Part shown: piece by piece, positions 52,510-61,881 of the stretch
Position numbering within the stretch: position 1 is the first letter of the stretch
Layout: every line of letters begins with the position of its first letter
Assembly (NCBI GenBank): GCA_947053545.1
Contig: CAMRSY010000002.1
Location: forward strand, 1-64,000
Source of the DNA: an uncultured Clostridia bacterium
GTDB taxonomy: Bacteria > Bacillota > Clostridia > Christensenellales > Borkfalkiaceae
DNA length: 64,000 nt
Direction of reading: 5' to 3'
The notes under the pieces: generated by a model
Told to the model about the DNA's origin: nothing
What the model saw: the letters and a program-made list of their open reading frames with translations, nothing else
Databases searched by the model: none
Program-made: the position numbers and the translations under genes

Positions 52510-55185
52510 ATGGAACAGAGCGCAATTACTAAAAAATGGCAAAAACTTTCCAAAAGAGTAATGTTTATAGGCATAATAGCAGGATTGGCTATTTGTATTG
52601 CCATGTTTACTCTTTTGGGAGTTTTTATGAACAAGAAGAGCATGTCGACCATGAACCAGATGGGCGAAATGTTTATGACTGGCATCGGCAGGCAGGCGGT
52701 TATGAGATACAATACCGTTATTGACCAGCGTACGACGATGATTGACGGACTGAGAAAAACTTACCCTGCGGGCACCGCAAATGTAAACGAACATTTGACA
52801 AACGCCGCGCAGGCGCGCGATTTTACATATCTTGCCTTTATGGACAGCGAAGGACATATAGAAATGCTGTACGGTAATCAGGTTAAACCCGACGACCCGC
52901 AGCCCTTTTTGAATTCGCTTTTGAATAACGGCGCAAACGATTCGGCGGAAACAAAGGTTGCTGTTGCAACCAGTTATCAGTCTGACGGCGTTACGAAAAT
53001 AGACAACGGCATTATTCTGATAGGCGTTCCTACCGAAACCGGCGGCTATAATATGAAGAACGGAAGGCAAAGCGCCGCGCTTATAGGCGGATTGGAAAAC
53101 GACGAAATTGTAAATATGCTTTCCGCAAAAAATACCGACGGCACCACCTCGCAGCGGTACGATACGCACATTATCCGCCGCGGAAACGCCATTGACGACC
53201 CCAACAGCGGAACATACGTTATGCACACAAACGAATCCGAGGACGCCGACCACGACCATTCGGGTTATACAAATTATTTCGAACAGATTAAGGGCTCTTT
53301 CGGTTTAAACTCGGACGAAGCGGACTATTTGATTTCTACCATGAAATCGAAGATGTTACAAAGCGAAACTTATTCTGCAGTTATAAATTCCACATCCCGC
53401 AAACACATGTACTGCGAAAGGCTTAACCACTCGGAATGGTACCTTGTAACCGTTATGGAATATACCGACCTTGACGCGATTGTAGGCGGACTTTCGAAAA
53501 CCTGGACGGGCTGGACAATAGGCTCCTGCATTGCAATACTGTTTATTTTGATAGTGATTTTCGGTATTTACTACTTTATGAACAGACAAAACTTAAAACA
53601 GCTTGAAGAAGCGAAGCAGACAGCCGAGGAAGCCAACAAAGCCAAGAGCGATTTCCTTTCGAATATGAGCCACGATATTCGTACGCCTATGAACGCAATA
53701 GTAGGTATGACGGCGATAGCGACGGCTAATATGAACGATAAAGAACAGGTTGCAAACTGCCTTAAAAAGATATCCCTTTCCTCGCGCCACCTTTTAGGAC
53801 TTATAAACGACGTACTCGATATGTCGAAAATAGAGAGCGGTAAAATGACGCTGAATATGGAAGAGCTTTCTTTAAGCGAGGTTGTGGAAAGCATAGCCAC
53901 CATTATTCAACCGCAGATAAAGATTAAAAAGCAGCATTTCGACATTTACGTGCACGATATCGCGGCGGAAAAAGTTTACTGCGACAGCGTAAGGCTCAAC
54001 CAGGTTCTTTTAAACCTTTTGTCCAACGCATACAAGTTTACCCCGGAAGATGGTAAAATAGAACTCGCCCTCTATCAGGAAGGTTCGCCGAGAGGCGAAA
54101 ATTACGTGCGCACGCACATTATAGTTCAGGATAGCGGCATCGGTATGAGCGAGGAGTTCCAGAAGAAAATTTTCGAATCGTTCTCGCGTGAAGACAGCAC
54201 AAGAGTTCACAAAACCGAAGGTACCGGTCTGGGTATGTCGATAACGAAATATATAATCGACTCTATGCACGGAACTATCGACGTAGACAGCAAACCCGGC
54301 AAGGGAACCAAATTCCACGTTTGCATCGACCTTGAAATAGCCGAAAGCGAAGAGATAGATATGCTGTTGCCCGAATGGAGAATGTTGGTTGTAGACGACG
54401 ACCAGCTGCTTTGCGACACAACCGTTAATTCGCTTGCATCGATAGGAATAAAAGCCGAATCGACGCTGGACGGCGAATCGGCCATTAAAATGGCTGTAGA
54501 AGCGCATGATTCGGGTAAAAAATACGATATAATTCTTATGGACTGGAAGCTGCCCGGCATAGACGGAATAGAAACCGCGCGCAGGCTACACCAAAAGCTT
54601 GGGCCCAATATTCCCATTCTGCTGATTTCCGCGTACGACTGGTCGGAAATAGAGGACGAGGCGCGCGGCGCAGGAATAAGCGGATTTATTTCCAAACCCC
54701 TATTCAAATCGACCCTTTTCTACGGTTTAAGGCAGTTTGTAGACCATAAACAAAACGAAGAAATCCCCGTCGTTTCCGCGAAAAAAGAAATTGACCTTGA
54801 AGGCAAAAATATATTAATAGCCGAAGACAACGACTTGAACTGGGAAATAGCCGAACTTTTACTTACCAGCGCGGGGCTTAAGGTTGAACACGCCGAAAAC
54901 GGCCAGATTTGCGTTGACAAACTGCTTGCGGCTAAGCCCGGTACTTACGACGCAATTTTAATGGATATCCGTATGCCCGTCATGAACGGCATAGAAGCCA
55001 CTACCGTTATCCGCAGACTTAAGAAAGGTTATAAAGAAATTCCCATTATTGCAATGACTGCCGACGCATTCAGCGAAGATATTCAAAGATGCCTTGACTG
55101 CGGTATGAACGCGCACATTGCCAAACCCATTGACATCGACGTTGTAAAAACCACGCTGGCAAAGTTTATATTCAAGGAAAATTAA
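52510..55185 (+). CDS. Hybrid sensor histidine kinase with two receiver domains
   Basis: 891 residues. Membrane helices at about 18-41 and 340-360 flank an extracytoplasmic sensor region. HisKA has the phospho-acceptor near His388 (SHDIRTPMNAIVGM). The HATPase_c domain has the N-box NLLSNAYKF and a GTGLGMSI G2 box. Two receiver domains follow: the first around 625-740, with phospho-Asp near 678 (LMDWKLPG), and the second from about 765, with Asp near 818 (LMDIRMPV). There is no HPt domain and no cognate DNA-binding regulator nearby, so the output partner is elsewhere. GAGG lies nine bases upstream of the ATG. It is monocistronic, between a consensus promoter and a strong terminator. The ligand cannot be read from sequence. 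Confidence 0.93.
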   Translation: MEQSAITKKWQKLSKRVMFIGIIAGLAICIAMFTLLGVFMNKKSMSTMNQMGEMFMTGIGRQAVMRYNTVIDQRTTMIDGLRKTYPAGTANVNEHLTNAAQARDFTYLAFMDSEGHIEMLYGNQVKPDDPQPFLNSLLNNGANDSAETKVAVATSYQSDGVTKIDNGIILIGVPTETGGYNMKNGRQSAALIGGLENDEIVNMLSAKNTDGTTSQRYDTHIIRRGNAIDDPNSGTYVMHTNESEDADHDHSGYTNYFEQIKGSFGLNSDEADYLISTMKSKMLQSETYSAVINSTSRKHMYCERLNHSEWYLVTVMEYTDLDAIVGGLSKTWTGWTIGSCIAILFILIVIFGIYYFMNRQNLKQLEEAKQTAEEANKAKSDFLSNMSHDIRTPMNAIVGMTAIATANMNDKEQVANCLKKISLSSRHLLGLINDVLDMSKIESGKMTLNMEELSLSEVVESIATIIQPQIKIKKQHFDIYVHDIAAEKVYCDSVRLNQVLLNLLSNAYKFTPEDGKIELALYQEGSPRGENYVRTHIIVQDSGIGMSEEFQKKIFESFSREDSTRVHKTEGTGLGMSITKYIIDSMHGTIDVDSKPGKGTKFHVCIDLEIAESEEIDMLLPEWRMLVVDDDQLLCDTTVNSLASIGIKAESTLDGESAIKMAVEAHDSGKKYDIILMDWKLPGIDGIETARRLHQKLGPNIPILLISAYDWSEIEDEARGAGISGFISKPLFKSTLFYGLRQFVDHKQNEEIPVVSAKKEIDLEGKNILIAEDNDLNWEIAELLLTSAGLKVEHAENGQICVDKLLAAKPGTYDAILMDIRMPVMNGIEATTVIRRLKKGYKEIPIIAMTADAFSEDIQRCLDCGMNAHIAKPIDIDVVKTTLAKFIFKEN

Positions 55186-55220
55186 ACCTTAGATATCGGA
55201 AAGTAAAAATAAGCAATAAA

Positions 55221-55261
55221 AAAAAGGGCCGCGCGAGAATTAAGCTCGCGCGGCCCTTTTT
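55221..55261. terminator. Bidirectional terminator between the hybrid kinase and degV
   Basis: A 17-bp stem (55221-55237 with 55245-55261) that includes the A and T runs, with a seven-base loop. Confidence 0.9.
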
Positions 55262-55301
55262 TTATATTTCTATTAAATTAACCGCAACTACCTTCAGCGG
55301 C

Positions 55302-56144
55302 TTATAATTTGAAAAACGCAACGCCTATGGCTCCGGGACCTATATGCGTACCTATGGTGCTGCCTATCATATACGCGGGCAGGCTGTCAGTTTCACCCGA
55401 CCACAAGTCGCGGTTGTCGTCTACGTACCGCTTAAGCATACTGTCGTCAAGCCCCGACCACATTACTCCGTACGGCAACTTAAAATCAACTCCGTTTTCT
55501 TTTACCAACTTAGTTAAAAGATTACCGCTTTTCTTCGAACCAATGGCTTTTCCCAAAAGCTTAACCTCGCCGTCAACAATTCCTATAACGGGTTTAATCG
55601 ACAACATTTCACCCGCAAAAGCGGTTACCGCAGATATCCTTCCGCCCTTTTTAAGATAGGTAAGGGTATCCAGTACGGCAAGCAAACAGATGCGGTTTTT
55701 TACCTTATTTAATTCATCGGCTATTGAGGCGGCGCTCAATCCGCCTTCCGCCAACTTCAAAGCGTATTGACACAGTAATTTTTCACCGGTGCTGGCATTT
55801 AAACTGTCTACTACGCACACCTTTCCGCCAAACTTTTCCGCCGCCTGCACTGCGCTGCCGTACGTGCCTGAAAGTTTTGACGAAATGGTAATTGCCACTA
55901 CGTCGTCGCCGTTTTCGGTTAACCTTCCGAAAGCCTCCTCGAAAGCCGCGGGATTAATTTGGCTTGTCTGTGGAATTTTACCGCCAGAAACAAGTTTTTC
56001 GAAAAATTCTTCCCGCGAAAGAGTCTCTCCGTCAAGATACTCCGCTTCGTCGAAACGTATTTTCATAGAAATAAGCTCCGCGCCCATTTCACGCGCTTCT
56101 TTCACATTTATATCGGAAGCGGAATCGAATAAAATTTTAACCAC
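55302..56144 (-). CDS. DegV family fatty-acid-binding protein
   Basis: 280 residues. The longer frame begins at a TTG, but the GTG at 56144 has AAGGAG eight bases upstream and gives the family-typical start VVKILFDSASDI. DegV features: DSASDI, TSQINPAAFEE, the ISSKLSGTY motif and the C-terminal IGTHIGPGAIGV. DegV proteins bind a fatty acid and, as FakB, hand it to the kinase FakA for phosphorylation. No fakA is nearby. Its start overlaps the stop of marR by eight bases, so the two are co-translated. Confidence 0.93.
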   Translation of the reverse strand: MVKILFDSASDINVKEAREMGAELISMKIRFDEAEYLDGETLSREEFFEKLVSGGKIPQTSQINPAAFEEAFGRLTENGDDVVAITISSKLSGTYGSAVQAAEKFGGKVCVVDSLNASTGEKLLCQYALKLAEGGLSAASIADELNKVKNRICLLAVLDTLTYLKKGGRISAVTAFAGEMLSIKPVIGIVDGEVKLLGKAIGSKKSGNLLTKLVKENGVDFKLPYGVMWSGLDDSMLKRYVDDNRDLWSGETDSLPAYMIGSTIGTHIGPGAIGVAFFKL

Positions 56145-56598
56145 CTTTGTTTTCTCCTTCAAAACCGTCGCATATTTTTTGCAGATTTACCGATATAGCT
56201 TCCAGACTGTCGTACAGAATAGCGCGGTGTTCTTCGCTTACTCCGTTGCTGACGCCTGACAGTACGTCGTCTACTCTTTGGGCAATCGCCTCGCCAACGT
56301 CATTGCCTTTTTCCGTTAACGTTAACGGGCTTTTATATTTTTTTACCGTATTGCTTTCGCAGGTAACATACCCCTCTTTAGTAAGTAAATCTATCGCACG
56401 TGAAACGGCCGCTTTATCCTCGTCGCACACATCGCACAGTTCGCGCGCAGTAAGCGGCTTTTCCGCCTTATACAAATAATATAAACAAGAAACGTGCGCG
56501 CTTTTAAGCCCGAATTTTGACATTGCGGCACCCTTTATGCGGTGAATATTTCTTACTATCCTGTTAACCAAAACCGTAAATTTACTGTATCTGTCCAT
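56137..56598 (-). CDS. MarR-family transcriptional regulator
   Basis: 153 residues. The ORF extends to an ATG at 56631, but that codon lies inside the palindromic operator and upstream of the expected transcription start. The ATG at 56598 has AAAGG upstream and is chosen. The winged helix spans about 37-103 (LTARELCDVCDEDKAAVSRAIDLL recognition helix shown only in part: DKAAVSRAIDLL) with wing TKEGYVTCES. A Cys pair in the first helix-turn-helix part (CDVCDED) could sense redox or metal. It is co-transcribed with degV and probably represses itself and degV through the operator at 56611-56628. Confidence 0.9.
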   Translation of the reverse strand: MDRYSKFTVLVNRIVRNIHRIKGAAMSKFGLKSAHVSCLYYLYKAEKPLTARELCDVCDEDKAAVSRAIDLLTKEGYVTCESNTVKKYKSPLTLTEKGNDVGEAIAQRVDDVLSGVSNGVSEEHRAILYDSLEAISVNLQKICDGFEGENKGG

Positions 56599-56610
56599 AA
56601 CTGCAACCTT

Positions 56611-56628
56611 TTGTTGATTTGTCAACAA
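56611..56628 (-). promoter_or_regulatory. Palindromic operator of the marR-degV operon
   Basis: A perfect inverted repeat TTGTTGA-CAAA-TCAACAA, just downstream of the -10 box, where MarR binding would block transcription. Confidence 0.65.
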
Positions 56629-56632
56629 CATA

Positions 56633-56661
56633 ATTGTATGCGATAATTATACGCTTGTCAA
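56633..56661 (-). promoter_or_regulatory. Promoter of the marR-degV operon
   Basis: On the minus strand: TTGACA (56656-56661), 17 bases, TACAAT (56633-56638). Confidence 0.7.
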
Positions 56662-56765
56662 CAGTTTTTGCGGCAAAAAGTTTAAAACAAAGACGCGGTA
56701 TTAACGGCGCCCCTTATTCTTTATAATTTGATATGATAAAAACACTTTTTAAACCCAATAAAAAT

Positions 56766-56789
56766 GCGACCCTCTATAAATCGGGTCGC
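56766..56789 (-). terminator. Terminator of the XRE regulator gene
   Basis: Stem GCGACCC/GGGTCGC (56766-56772 with 56783-56789), ten-base loop, followed on the minus strand by ATTTTTATT. It lies 17 bases after the stop. Confidence 0.75.
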
Positions 56790-56806
56790 CGAAATTAGAT
56801 TTAATA

Positions 56807-57133
56807 TTAATTGCAAAAAACTATTACGTCAAATAAATCCAGTTTGCAAATTTGACTGTAAAATATCAAATCGTCCAACTGAGGGCGGCTTTTATTGTTT
56901 TCCCAGTTTACAATCATACTTTCTGACACATTAAAAACTTTTGCAAGTTCTAATTGGCTGATACTTTCATCCATATCGAATTTACAGGTTTCGCACTCGC
57001 CGTCGCACTCACCCTTATCGTAGTTTAAACGGTTGCATACATACCGCCTTAAATTTAGATTATCACGTCGGAGAAGCTTCAGATTTTTTGCGGTATTGGT
57101 CCAGTCGATATATTTGCGCTCTATGTTTTCCAT
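56807..57133 (-). CDS. Small XRE-type helix-turn-helix protein with a cysteine-rich insert
   Basis: 108 residues. The helix-turn-helix of the XRE class is recognisable (SQLELAKVFNVSESMIVNWENN), but the segment before it carries a Cys-rich insert with CDGECETC. A further Cys lies at about residue 32, so C-x3-C-x2-C forms a likely metal or Fe-S site. No other domain is present. It is monocistronic, between promoter 57158-57186 and the terminator at 56766-56789. Inference: a metal- or redox-responsive DNA-binding protein; its target is unknown. Confidence 0.7.
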   Translation of the reverse strand: MENIERKYIDWTNTAKNLKLLRRDNLNLRRYVCNRLNYDKGECDGECETCKFDMDESISQLELAKVFNVSESMIVNWENNKSRPQLDDLIFYSQICKLDLFDVIVFCN

Positions 57134-57157
57134 ATGCTTTTTTCTCTCTTTCCGTTT

Positions 57158-57186
57158 ATTTTATCACAAAGCATTACAAAAATCAA
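57158..57186 (-). promoter_or_regulatory. Promoter of the XRE regulator
   Basis: On the minus strand: TTGATT (57181-57186), 17 bases, TAAAAT (57158-57163) with extended -10 TGA. Confidence 0.55.
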
Positions 57187-57665
57187 CAGTTTTAAAATGG
57201 TGTATTTTTACATACCGTTTAATAAATTTTTAAAGCGCCTGCTCATTCATACGCACTGTAGCTTGCCGCGCGCTTAATATTTTTAAGACGCAAAAACACG
57301 GACATTTAATCATACAAATTGATAATATGTAAGTGTTTTCCAGCTATTGACAAACGGGTTATGCACCGTTGTTTATAACATTGTTTATAACTTTTTGCGT
57401 CGTTTAATTCAACCGATAACGCTGCATAAACCTTGTAAATTTTTCGGACAAATTATTAAGACAAATGTATTTATCGCTTATGAACTGCCGCGTTGTGGAT
57501 TACAGTTCAATAGAACCCGTTACGCAGGCTTCTTATCCCCCTCGAAATGACTGCTATTATCATACCACGCACATATATACCCCCGCACTTAGCGCGGGGG
57601 TATCTTTTACAATTTAAGCCGCCCTGTTTTCTTCGGCTGCGGGGCGGCTCATTAAAAATTAAATA
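57187..57665. other. Intergenic region without recognised gene, with a terminator near its right end
   Basis: Between the XRE gene and parB. It contains a TTGACA at 57347-57352 without a good -10, two TTTATAAC repeats nearby (57372-57391) and the hairpin at 57577-57603. I see no ORF with a ribosome site and no RNA family I can name. A small rightward RNA ending at the hairpin is possible but unproved. Confidence 0.4.
57577..57603. terminator. Hairpin terminator downstream of parB
   Basis: Stem ATACCCCCGC/GCGGGGGTAT with a seven-base loop. The T tail (TATCTTTT) is on the plus-strand side; on the minus side only TATATAT follows, so it may act in both directions or mainly rightward. Confidence 0.6.
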
Positions 57666-58598
57666 TTATTGTTTATCTATTATGTCTAAAATTTCGGATA
57701 TTCTGTCCAAATCGTCGCGCGAATAATAATCGATATAAATTCTGCCTTTCTGGTCGTTTCCTATAAGGCTTACCTTTGTACGGAATGCAAAGCGCATACG
57801 CTCGACAAGATTTTTAAGTTCGATAGACGCAAGCGCACGCTTTTTCTTTTTCTTTTCTTCAAGCAGCTCGGGCGACATATTGTATGCGCGCACCTTTTTT
57901 TCAAGTTCGCGCACCGACATACCGCTTTTCAATGCATCGGCGGCAAAAGTTATCTGGTCTTCCGAGGCAAGAGGAACAAGCGTGCGCGCATGCCCTGCCG
58001 AAAGTTTACCTTCCGCCACCATCTGCATTACGTCAGGCGTTAATGATAACAGCCTTAAAGTGTTTGCTATTGCAGGGCGCGACTTCCCTATACGTTCGGC
58101 AAGTTCGTCCTGCGTAAGCTTGTAATCTACCATCAGTTGTTTCATTGCCGCCGCAGCTTCAATGGGGTTTAAATCCTCGCGCTGCAAGTTTTCAATTAAC
58201 GAAATTTCTTTTATTTCGCGCTCGGAATAATTGCGGATTATTACGGGAATTGTGCTTAAGCCGGCAAGCTTGGTGGCACGGTAGCGGCGTTCGCCCGCAA
58301 TTATCATATATCTGCCGTTATGGTCGTCGTTAACGACAATAGGCATTATTACCCCGTGCTTTTTAATTGAATCGGCAAGTTCCCTTAACGCCTGCTCGTC
58401 GAAATTTTTTCTGGGCTGATTGGGATTGGGATATATTTTGGAAAGCGGCATTTCTTCCGCGTTTTTACGCTCTTCCTCAGTATATGTAAACATTTCGCGT
58501 TTCCCACCCGCGTATGTATTGGTAAAGGCGTCGCCGGTATCTTCCAGCAAATCTTCAAACGATTTGCCCAATCCTCTTATTTCGTTGTTCTTTGCCAT
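57666..58598 (-). CDS. parB: Chromosome-partitioning protein ParB/Spo0J
   Basis: 310 residues. The CTPase/nuclease-like domain has the GERRYRATK box (about 108-116) and IENLQREDLNPIE. The parS-binding helix-turn-helix includes LTQDELAERIGKSRPAIANTLRLL split at the recognition helix SRPAIANTL, and a short C-terminal dimerisation domain follows. ParB spreads from parS sites near the origin and works with ParA/Soj in segregation and SMC loading. AGGAG precedes the ATG. It follows parA by 41 bases. Confidence 0.96.
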   Translation of the reverse strand: MAKNNEIRGLGKSFEDLLEDTGDAFTNTYAGGKREMFTYTEEERKNAEEMPLSKIYPNPNQPRKNFDEQALRELADSIKKHGVIMPIVVNDDHNGRYMIIAGERRYRATKLAGLSTIPVIIRNYSEREIKEISLIENLQREDLNPIEAAAAMKQLMVDYKLTQDELAERIGKSRPAIANTLRLLSLTPDVMQMVAEGKLSAGHARTLVPLASEDQITFAADALKSGMSVRELEKKVRAYNMSPELLEEKKKKKRALASIELKNLVERMRFAFRTKVSLIGNDQKGRIYIDYYSRDDLDRISEILDIIDKQ

Positions 58599-58639
58599 AT
58601 CTTCTCTCCTCTTTCATTCGCGCTTATCTATAAGTAAAG

Positions 58640-59404
58640 CTATCTCTGTTTCGATAAAAATTCTTCCGTCAATGCCTTATACGCCCGCGCGCCTACGCAT
58701 TTCGGGTCGTATATAAGTATAGGCTTGCCGTGGCTGGGAGCTTCGGATAAACGCACGTTGCGCGGTATAATAATTTCGTAAAGTTTATTTTTAAAAAACT
58801 TTTTAATTTCCGCCGCTATCTGTCTAGATACGATTGCCCTGCCGTCGTACATAGTTATTACAACACCCTCTATCAGCAACTGGGGATTTAAATGCTGCTT
58901 TACAAGCGAAATGGTATTCATTAACTGACTTACCCCTTCCATAGCGTAGTATTCGCTTTGAAGCGGAATAATAACCGAATCGGACGCCACCCAGGCGTTA
59001 ATTGTCAAAAGCCCAAGCGACGGAGGACAATCAATGAATATGTAATCGTAATTGTCGCGAACCTCGCGTAATGCCGTTTTTAAAATCTGCTCGCGGTCGC
59101 GCTTGTATACAAGGTCTACCTCCGCCCCAGTCAAATCTACGTTGGCTGGCAGAATATCCAGCAAAGGAATCATAGTAGGCAAAATATTTTGCGAAATTTT
59201 TTCATCCTCAATCAGCACGCCGTACACAGATTTTTTTAAGGCACTTTTCGAAAAACCCAAACCGGTAGTAGCGTTACCCTGGCTGTCAAGGTCAATTAAC
59301 AAAACCTTCTTGCCGTAGTCCGCGCAATATGCCGCCATATTTATTACGGTTGTCGTTTTGCCCACTCCGCCCTTTTTATTTGTAAACGATATTACCTTCC
59401 CCAT
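58640..59404 (-). CDS. parA: Chromosome-partitioning ATPase ParA/Soj
   Basis: 254 residues. Deviant Walker A KKGGVGKTTT (10-19), DLDSQGNATTG and IDCPPSLG (Walker B) are present. This is the short chromosomal Soj form without the N-terminal helix-turn-helix of plasmid ParA. It uses nucleoid-bound ATPase cycling to move ParB-parS complexes and regulates initiation through DnaA in B. subtilis. A GGAG site precedes the ATG, and a parS-like site is in the leader just upstream. Confidence 0.96.
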   Translation of the reverse strand: MGKVISFTNKKGGVGKTTTVINMAAYCADYGKKVLLIDLDSQGNATTGLGFSKSALKKSVYGVLIEDEKISQNILPTMIPLLDILPANVDLTGAEVDLVYKRDREQILKTALREVRDNYDYIFIDCPPSLGLLTINAWVASDSVIIPLQSEYYAMEGVSQLMNTISLVKQHLNPQLLIEGVVITMYDGRAIVSRQIAAEIKKFFKNKLYEIIIPRNVRLSEAPSHGKPILIYDPKCVGARAYKALTEEFLSKQR

Positions 59405-59427
59405 ATTTTCTCCGTATCTCTCTGCTA

Positions 59428-59443
59428 TGTTTCCCGTGAAACT
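59428..59443. promoter_or_regulatory. parS-like ParB-binding site
   Basis: TGTTTCCCGTGAAACT, two mismatches to the consensus TGTTTCACGTGAAACA, in the gap between ftsH and parA. Confidence 0.6.
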
Positions 59444-59449
59444 TTTTTA

Positions 59450-59484
59450 TTACCGCCCGCACATTTATATCGTGAGGGCGGTAA
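59450..59484. other. Stem-loop between ftsH and parA
   Basis: A 9-bp stem (TTACCGCCC/GGGCGGTAA) with a 17-base loop. A T run is missing on the minus-strand side, so it is a weak terminator or RNA-processing element; ftsH and parA could be partly co-transcribed. Confidence 0.45.
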
Positions 59485-59490
59485 CTAAAC

Positions 59491-61602
59491 TTAATTTTCG
59501 TATTTTTTAAAAGGATTGTCGCTTGCAAGTTTTTCGTGCTCTTCCATATATTCAAGCACTTCGGTATGCGACTTGCCTTCCATAAGAAGGTCTACCTCTT
59601 CAGAATAAATCGTCTCTTTTTCAATAAGCACTCTCGCCATATTGTCTAAAACAGTTCTGTTATCGGTTAAATATTTTACTGCGCGAGCATGAGCTCCCTC
59701 TATTATCGCGCGCATCTCTTCGTCAATGGATACGGCCGTTTCTTCGGAATAAGAGTTATGCGTTTCCATATCTTTACCCAAGAAAACCGTCTGCGAATTT
59801 GAACCGTAGGTTACAAGACCGAGCTTGGAACTCATACCCCATTCGGTTACCATACGTTTTGCCATTTCGGTAACCCGCTCTAAATCGTTCGAAGCGCCCG
59901 TCGTTATATCCTTAATTACCAGTTCCTCTGCAACGCGCCCTCCGAGTGCCATACAAATAAAGTCGGTAAGTTTATTTTTAGACATATGCGCATCGTCGTT
60001 TTCTGGACGTGTCATAGTATAGCCTGCGGCGTTACCGCGGGGAATAATCGAAACCTCCTGTACAGGGTCGCAATGCTCGCACAGCTTCGCGATTATCGCG
60101 TGACCCGCTTCGTGGTAGGCGGTAATTCTCTTATCGCTTTCGGTTACCACTCTGCTCTTCTTCTGGGGGCCCATAATAACTTTATTTACACCCTCGTACA
60201 GTTCAAGATTGCCTATCAGTTGTTTATCGGCTCTCGCTGCTAGAATGGCGGCTTCGTTTAAAAGATTTGCCAAATCTGCGCCCGAAAAACCTGCGGTAAT
60301 TCTTGCAATTGTCTTAAAGTTAACGTCCGGGGCCATCGGCTTATTGCGCGCGTGCACTTTTAATATCTGTTCTCTACCCTTAACGTCGGGAAGATTAACG
60401 TATATCTGTCTGTCAAAACGTCCGGGACGCATTAACGCAGGGTCAAGAATATCCGCACGGTTGGTAGCCGCCATAATGATTACACCGTCGCTGCTTTCAA
60501 AGCCGTCCATCTGAACGAGAATCTGATTTAGGGTCTGCTCCCTTTCATCGTTTCCGCCGCCTAAACCTGCCCCGCGGTGACGTCCGACGGCGTCGATTTC
60601 ATCTATAAATATAATGCACGGCTGGTTTTTCTTAGCCACGTCAAATAAATCGCGTACACGCGAAGCACCTACGCCAACGTACATTTCCACGAAATCGGAA
60701 CCCGAAACCGAGAAAAAGGGTACCCCCGCTTCTCCCGCCACGGCCTTCGCAAACAAAGTTTTACCCGTTCCGGGAGGGCCGACAAGCAACACGCCTTTGG
60801 GAATGCGCGCGCCTAAGTCGGCAAATTTTTTGGGCTGTTTTAAAAATTCAACAACCTCGGCAAGCTCAACCTTTTCTTCCTCCGCTCCCGCCACGTCGGT
60901 AAAGCGCACTTTTATATTTGTTGAAACGCGGGCCTTGGTCTTTGCAAAACTCATGGCTTTGCCGCCGCCGCTCATTGTCGAGCGCATAATTAACCAGAAT
61001 ACCACGCACACAAGAACAATGCCTGCAACGGGAAGAATTGACGACCAGATGCTTCCAGCATTGGGATCGCGGAAACTTACGCCCAAATCAAATTCTTCCA
61101 TCCATGAACCAAGCAAACTGTCTTTTGTCGGCGAAGAATAAAACGAAGGTCCTACGGCAAAATACTTAGCAACTGTTTTACTGCCGTCGCGCACGCTTCC
61201 GTAAATTTTATATTCTGAAATATTAATTCCAACTACCACCGGAACGTTTTCCCAAATTAAATTATTGTCTTTATCCAAAATGGGTTCACCGGTATCATTG
61301 GTTTTCACTTTCTGCAATACATGATTTTTATTGAAACGGTAATTCTTAAGAATTTCTGCGTCGCTTTCTTCGGCAGTTCCTGAATAACCGTCCCTCAACT
61401 TAACCGTATAATACTCTTCACCGTTTGCGCCGCTTAATTTCTCATCCTCTTCATACTTGTTGTTTCTTACATATTCAACTAAGGTATTATAATTAATTTC
61501 CTTAGCGCCACCGTTACGCAATGTAAAATACAGCGTAAGCCCCGCGGCTAATGCCAATACAATAACAACAATAATTAAAATAACTCTGCTTTTTTTATTC
61601 AA
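59491..61602 (-). CDS. ftsH: ATP-dependent zinc metalloprotease FtsH
   Basis: 703 residues. The frame opens at a GTG with no ribosome site; the TTG at 61602 has AGAGGGG seven bases upstream and gives the family-typical start [14 protein letters not shown] first membrane helix (about 6-26) and an extracytoplasmic domain lead to the second helix (about 187-208). The AAA+ domain follows with Walker A GPPGTGKT (about 275-282), Walker [12 protein letters not shown] and the [21 protein letters not shown] region. The M41 protease domain has zinc motif HEAGH (about residue 496). It degrades misfolded membrane and regulatory proteins. Its promoter is at 61694-61722. Confidence 0.96.
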   Translation of the reverse strand: MNKKSRVILIIVVIVLALAAGLTLYFTLRNGGAKEINYNTLVEYVRNNKYEEDEKLSGANGEEYYTVKLRDGYSGTAEESDAEILKNYRFNKNHVLQKVKTNDTGEPILDKDNNLIWENVPVVVGINISEYKIYGSVRDGSKTVAKYFAVGPSFYSSPTKDSLLGSWMEEFDLGVSFRDPNAGSIWSSILPVAGIVLVCVVFWLIMRSTMSGGGKAMSFAKTKARVSTNIKVRFTDVAGAEEEKVELAEVVEFLKQPKKFADLGARIPKGVLLVGPPGTGKTLFAKAVAGEAGVPFFSVSGSDFVEMYVGVGASRVRDLFDVAKKNQPCIIFIDEIDAVGRHRGAGLGGGNDEREQTLNQILVQMDGFESSDGVIIMAATNRADILDPALMRPGRFDRQIYVNLPDVKGREQILKVHARNKPMAPDVNFKTIARITAGFSGADLANLLNEAAILAARADKQLIGNLELYEGVNKVIMGPQKKSRVVTESDKRITAYHEAGHAIIAKLCEHCDPVQEVSIIPRGNAAGYTMTRPENDDAHMSKNKLTDFICMALGGRVAEELVIKDITTGASNDLERVTEMAKRMVTEWGMSSKLGLVTYGSNSQTVFLGKDMETHNSYSEETAVSIDEEMRAIIEGAHARAVKYLTDNRTVLDNMARVLIEKETIYSEEVDLLMEGKSHTEVLEYMEEHEKLASDNPFKKYEN

Positions 61603-61693
61603 ATTATAGCCCCTCTGGCGCAACCACACGGCGCGCCGTATTTTTTATTTATATATAATATGGTATTTAATACCAATATTAATCACGTCATTA

Positions 61694-61722
61694 ATTTTAC
61701 CACACGCCTAAAACTATTTCAA
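61694..61722 (-). promoter_or_regulatory. Promoter of ftsH
   Basis: On the minus strand: TTGAAA (61717-61722), 17 bases, TAAAAT (61694-61699) with extended -10 TGG. Confidence 0.6.
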
Positions 61723-61881
61723 GTGTTTCGCGCTATTATCTCATATTTATACACAGTTTTTTCCTGGATTTCATTTAACTTTCATACATCTGCATAAAAT
61801 TATTCAACAAATAAATTTGTCTTTCTTGACACTATTATTCGCTAATTTTTCTTGCGCCTGCTAGATTTCTAACTGGAAAAT

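Noticed and set aside
56599..56631. Earlier ATG for marR
   Set aside because: It lies in the palindromic operator and upstream of the expected transcription start; the ATG at 56598 has its own ribosome site.
57340..57610. 6S or SRP RNA gene in the gap before parB
   Set aside because: I could not fold the expected long hairpin with central bubble or find an SRP Alu/helix 8 motif; only a T-tailed hairpin supports any RNA.
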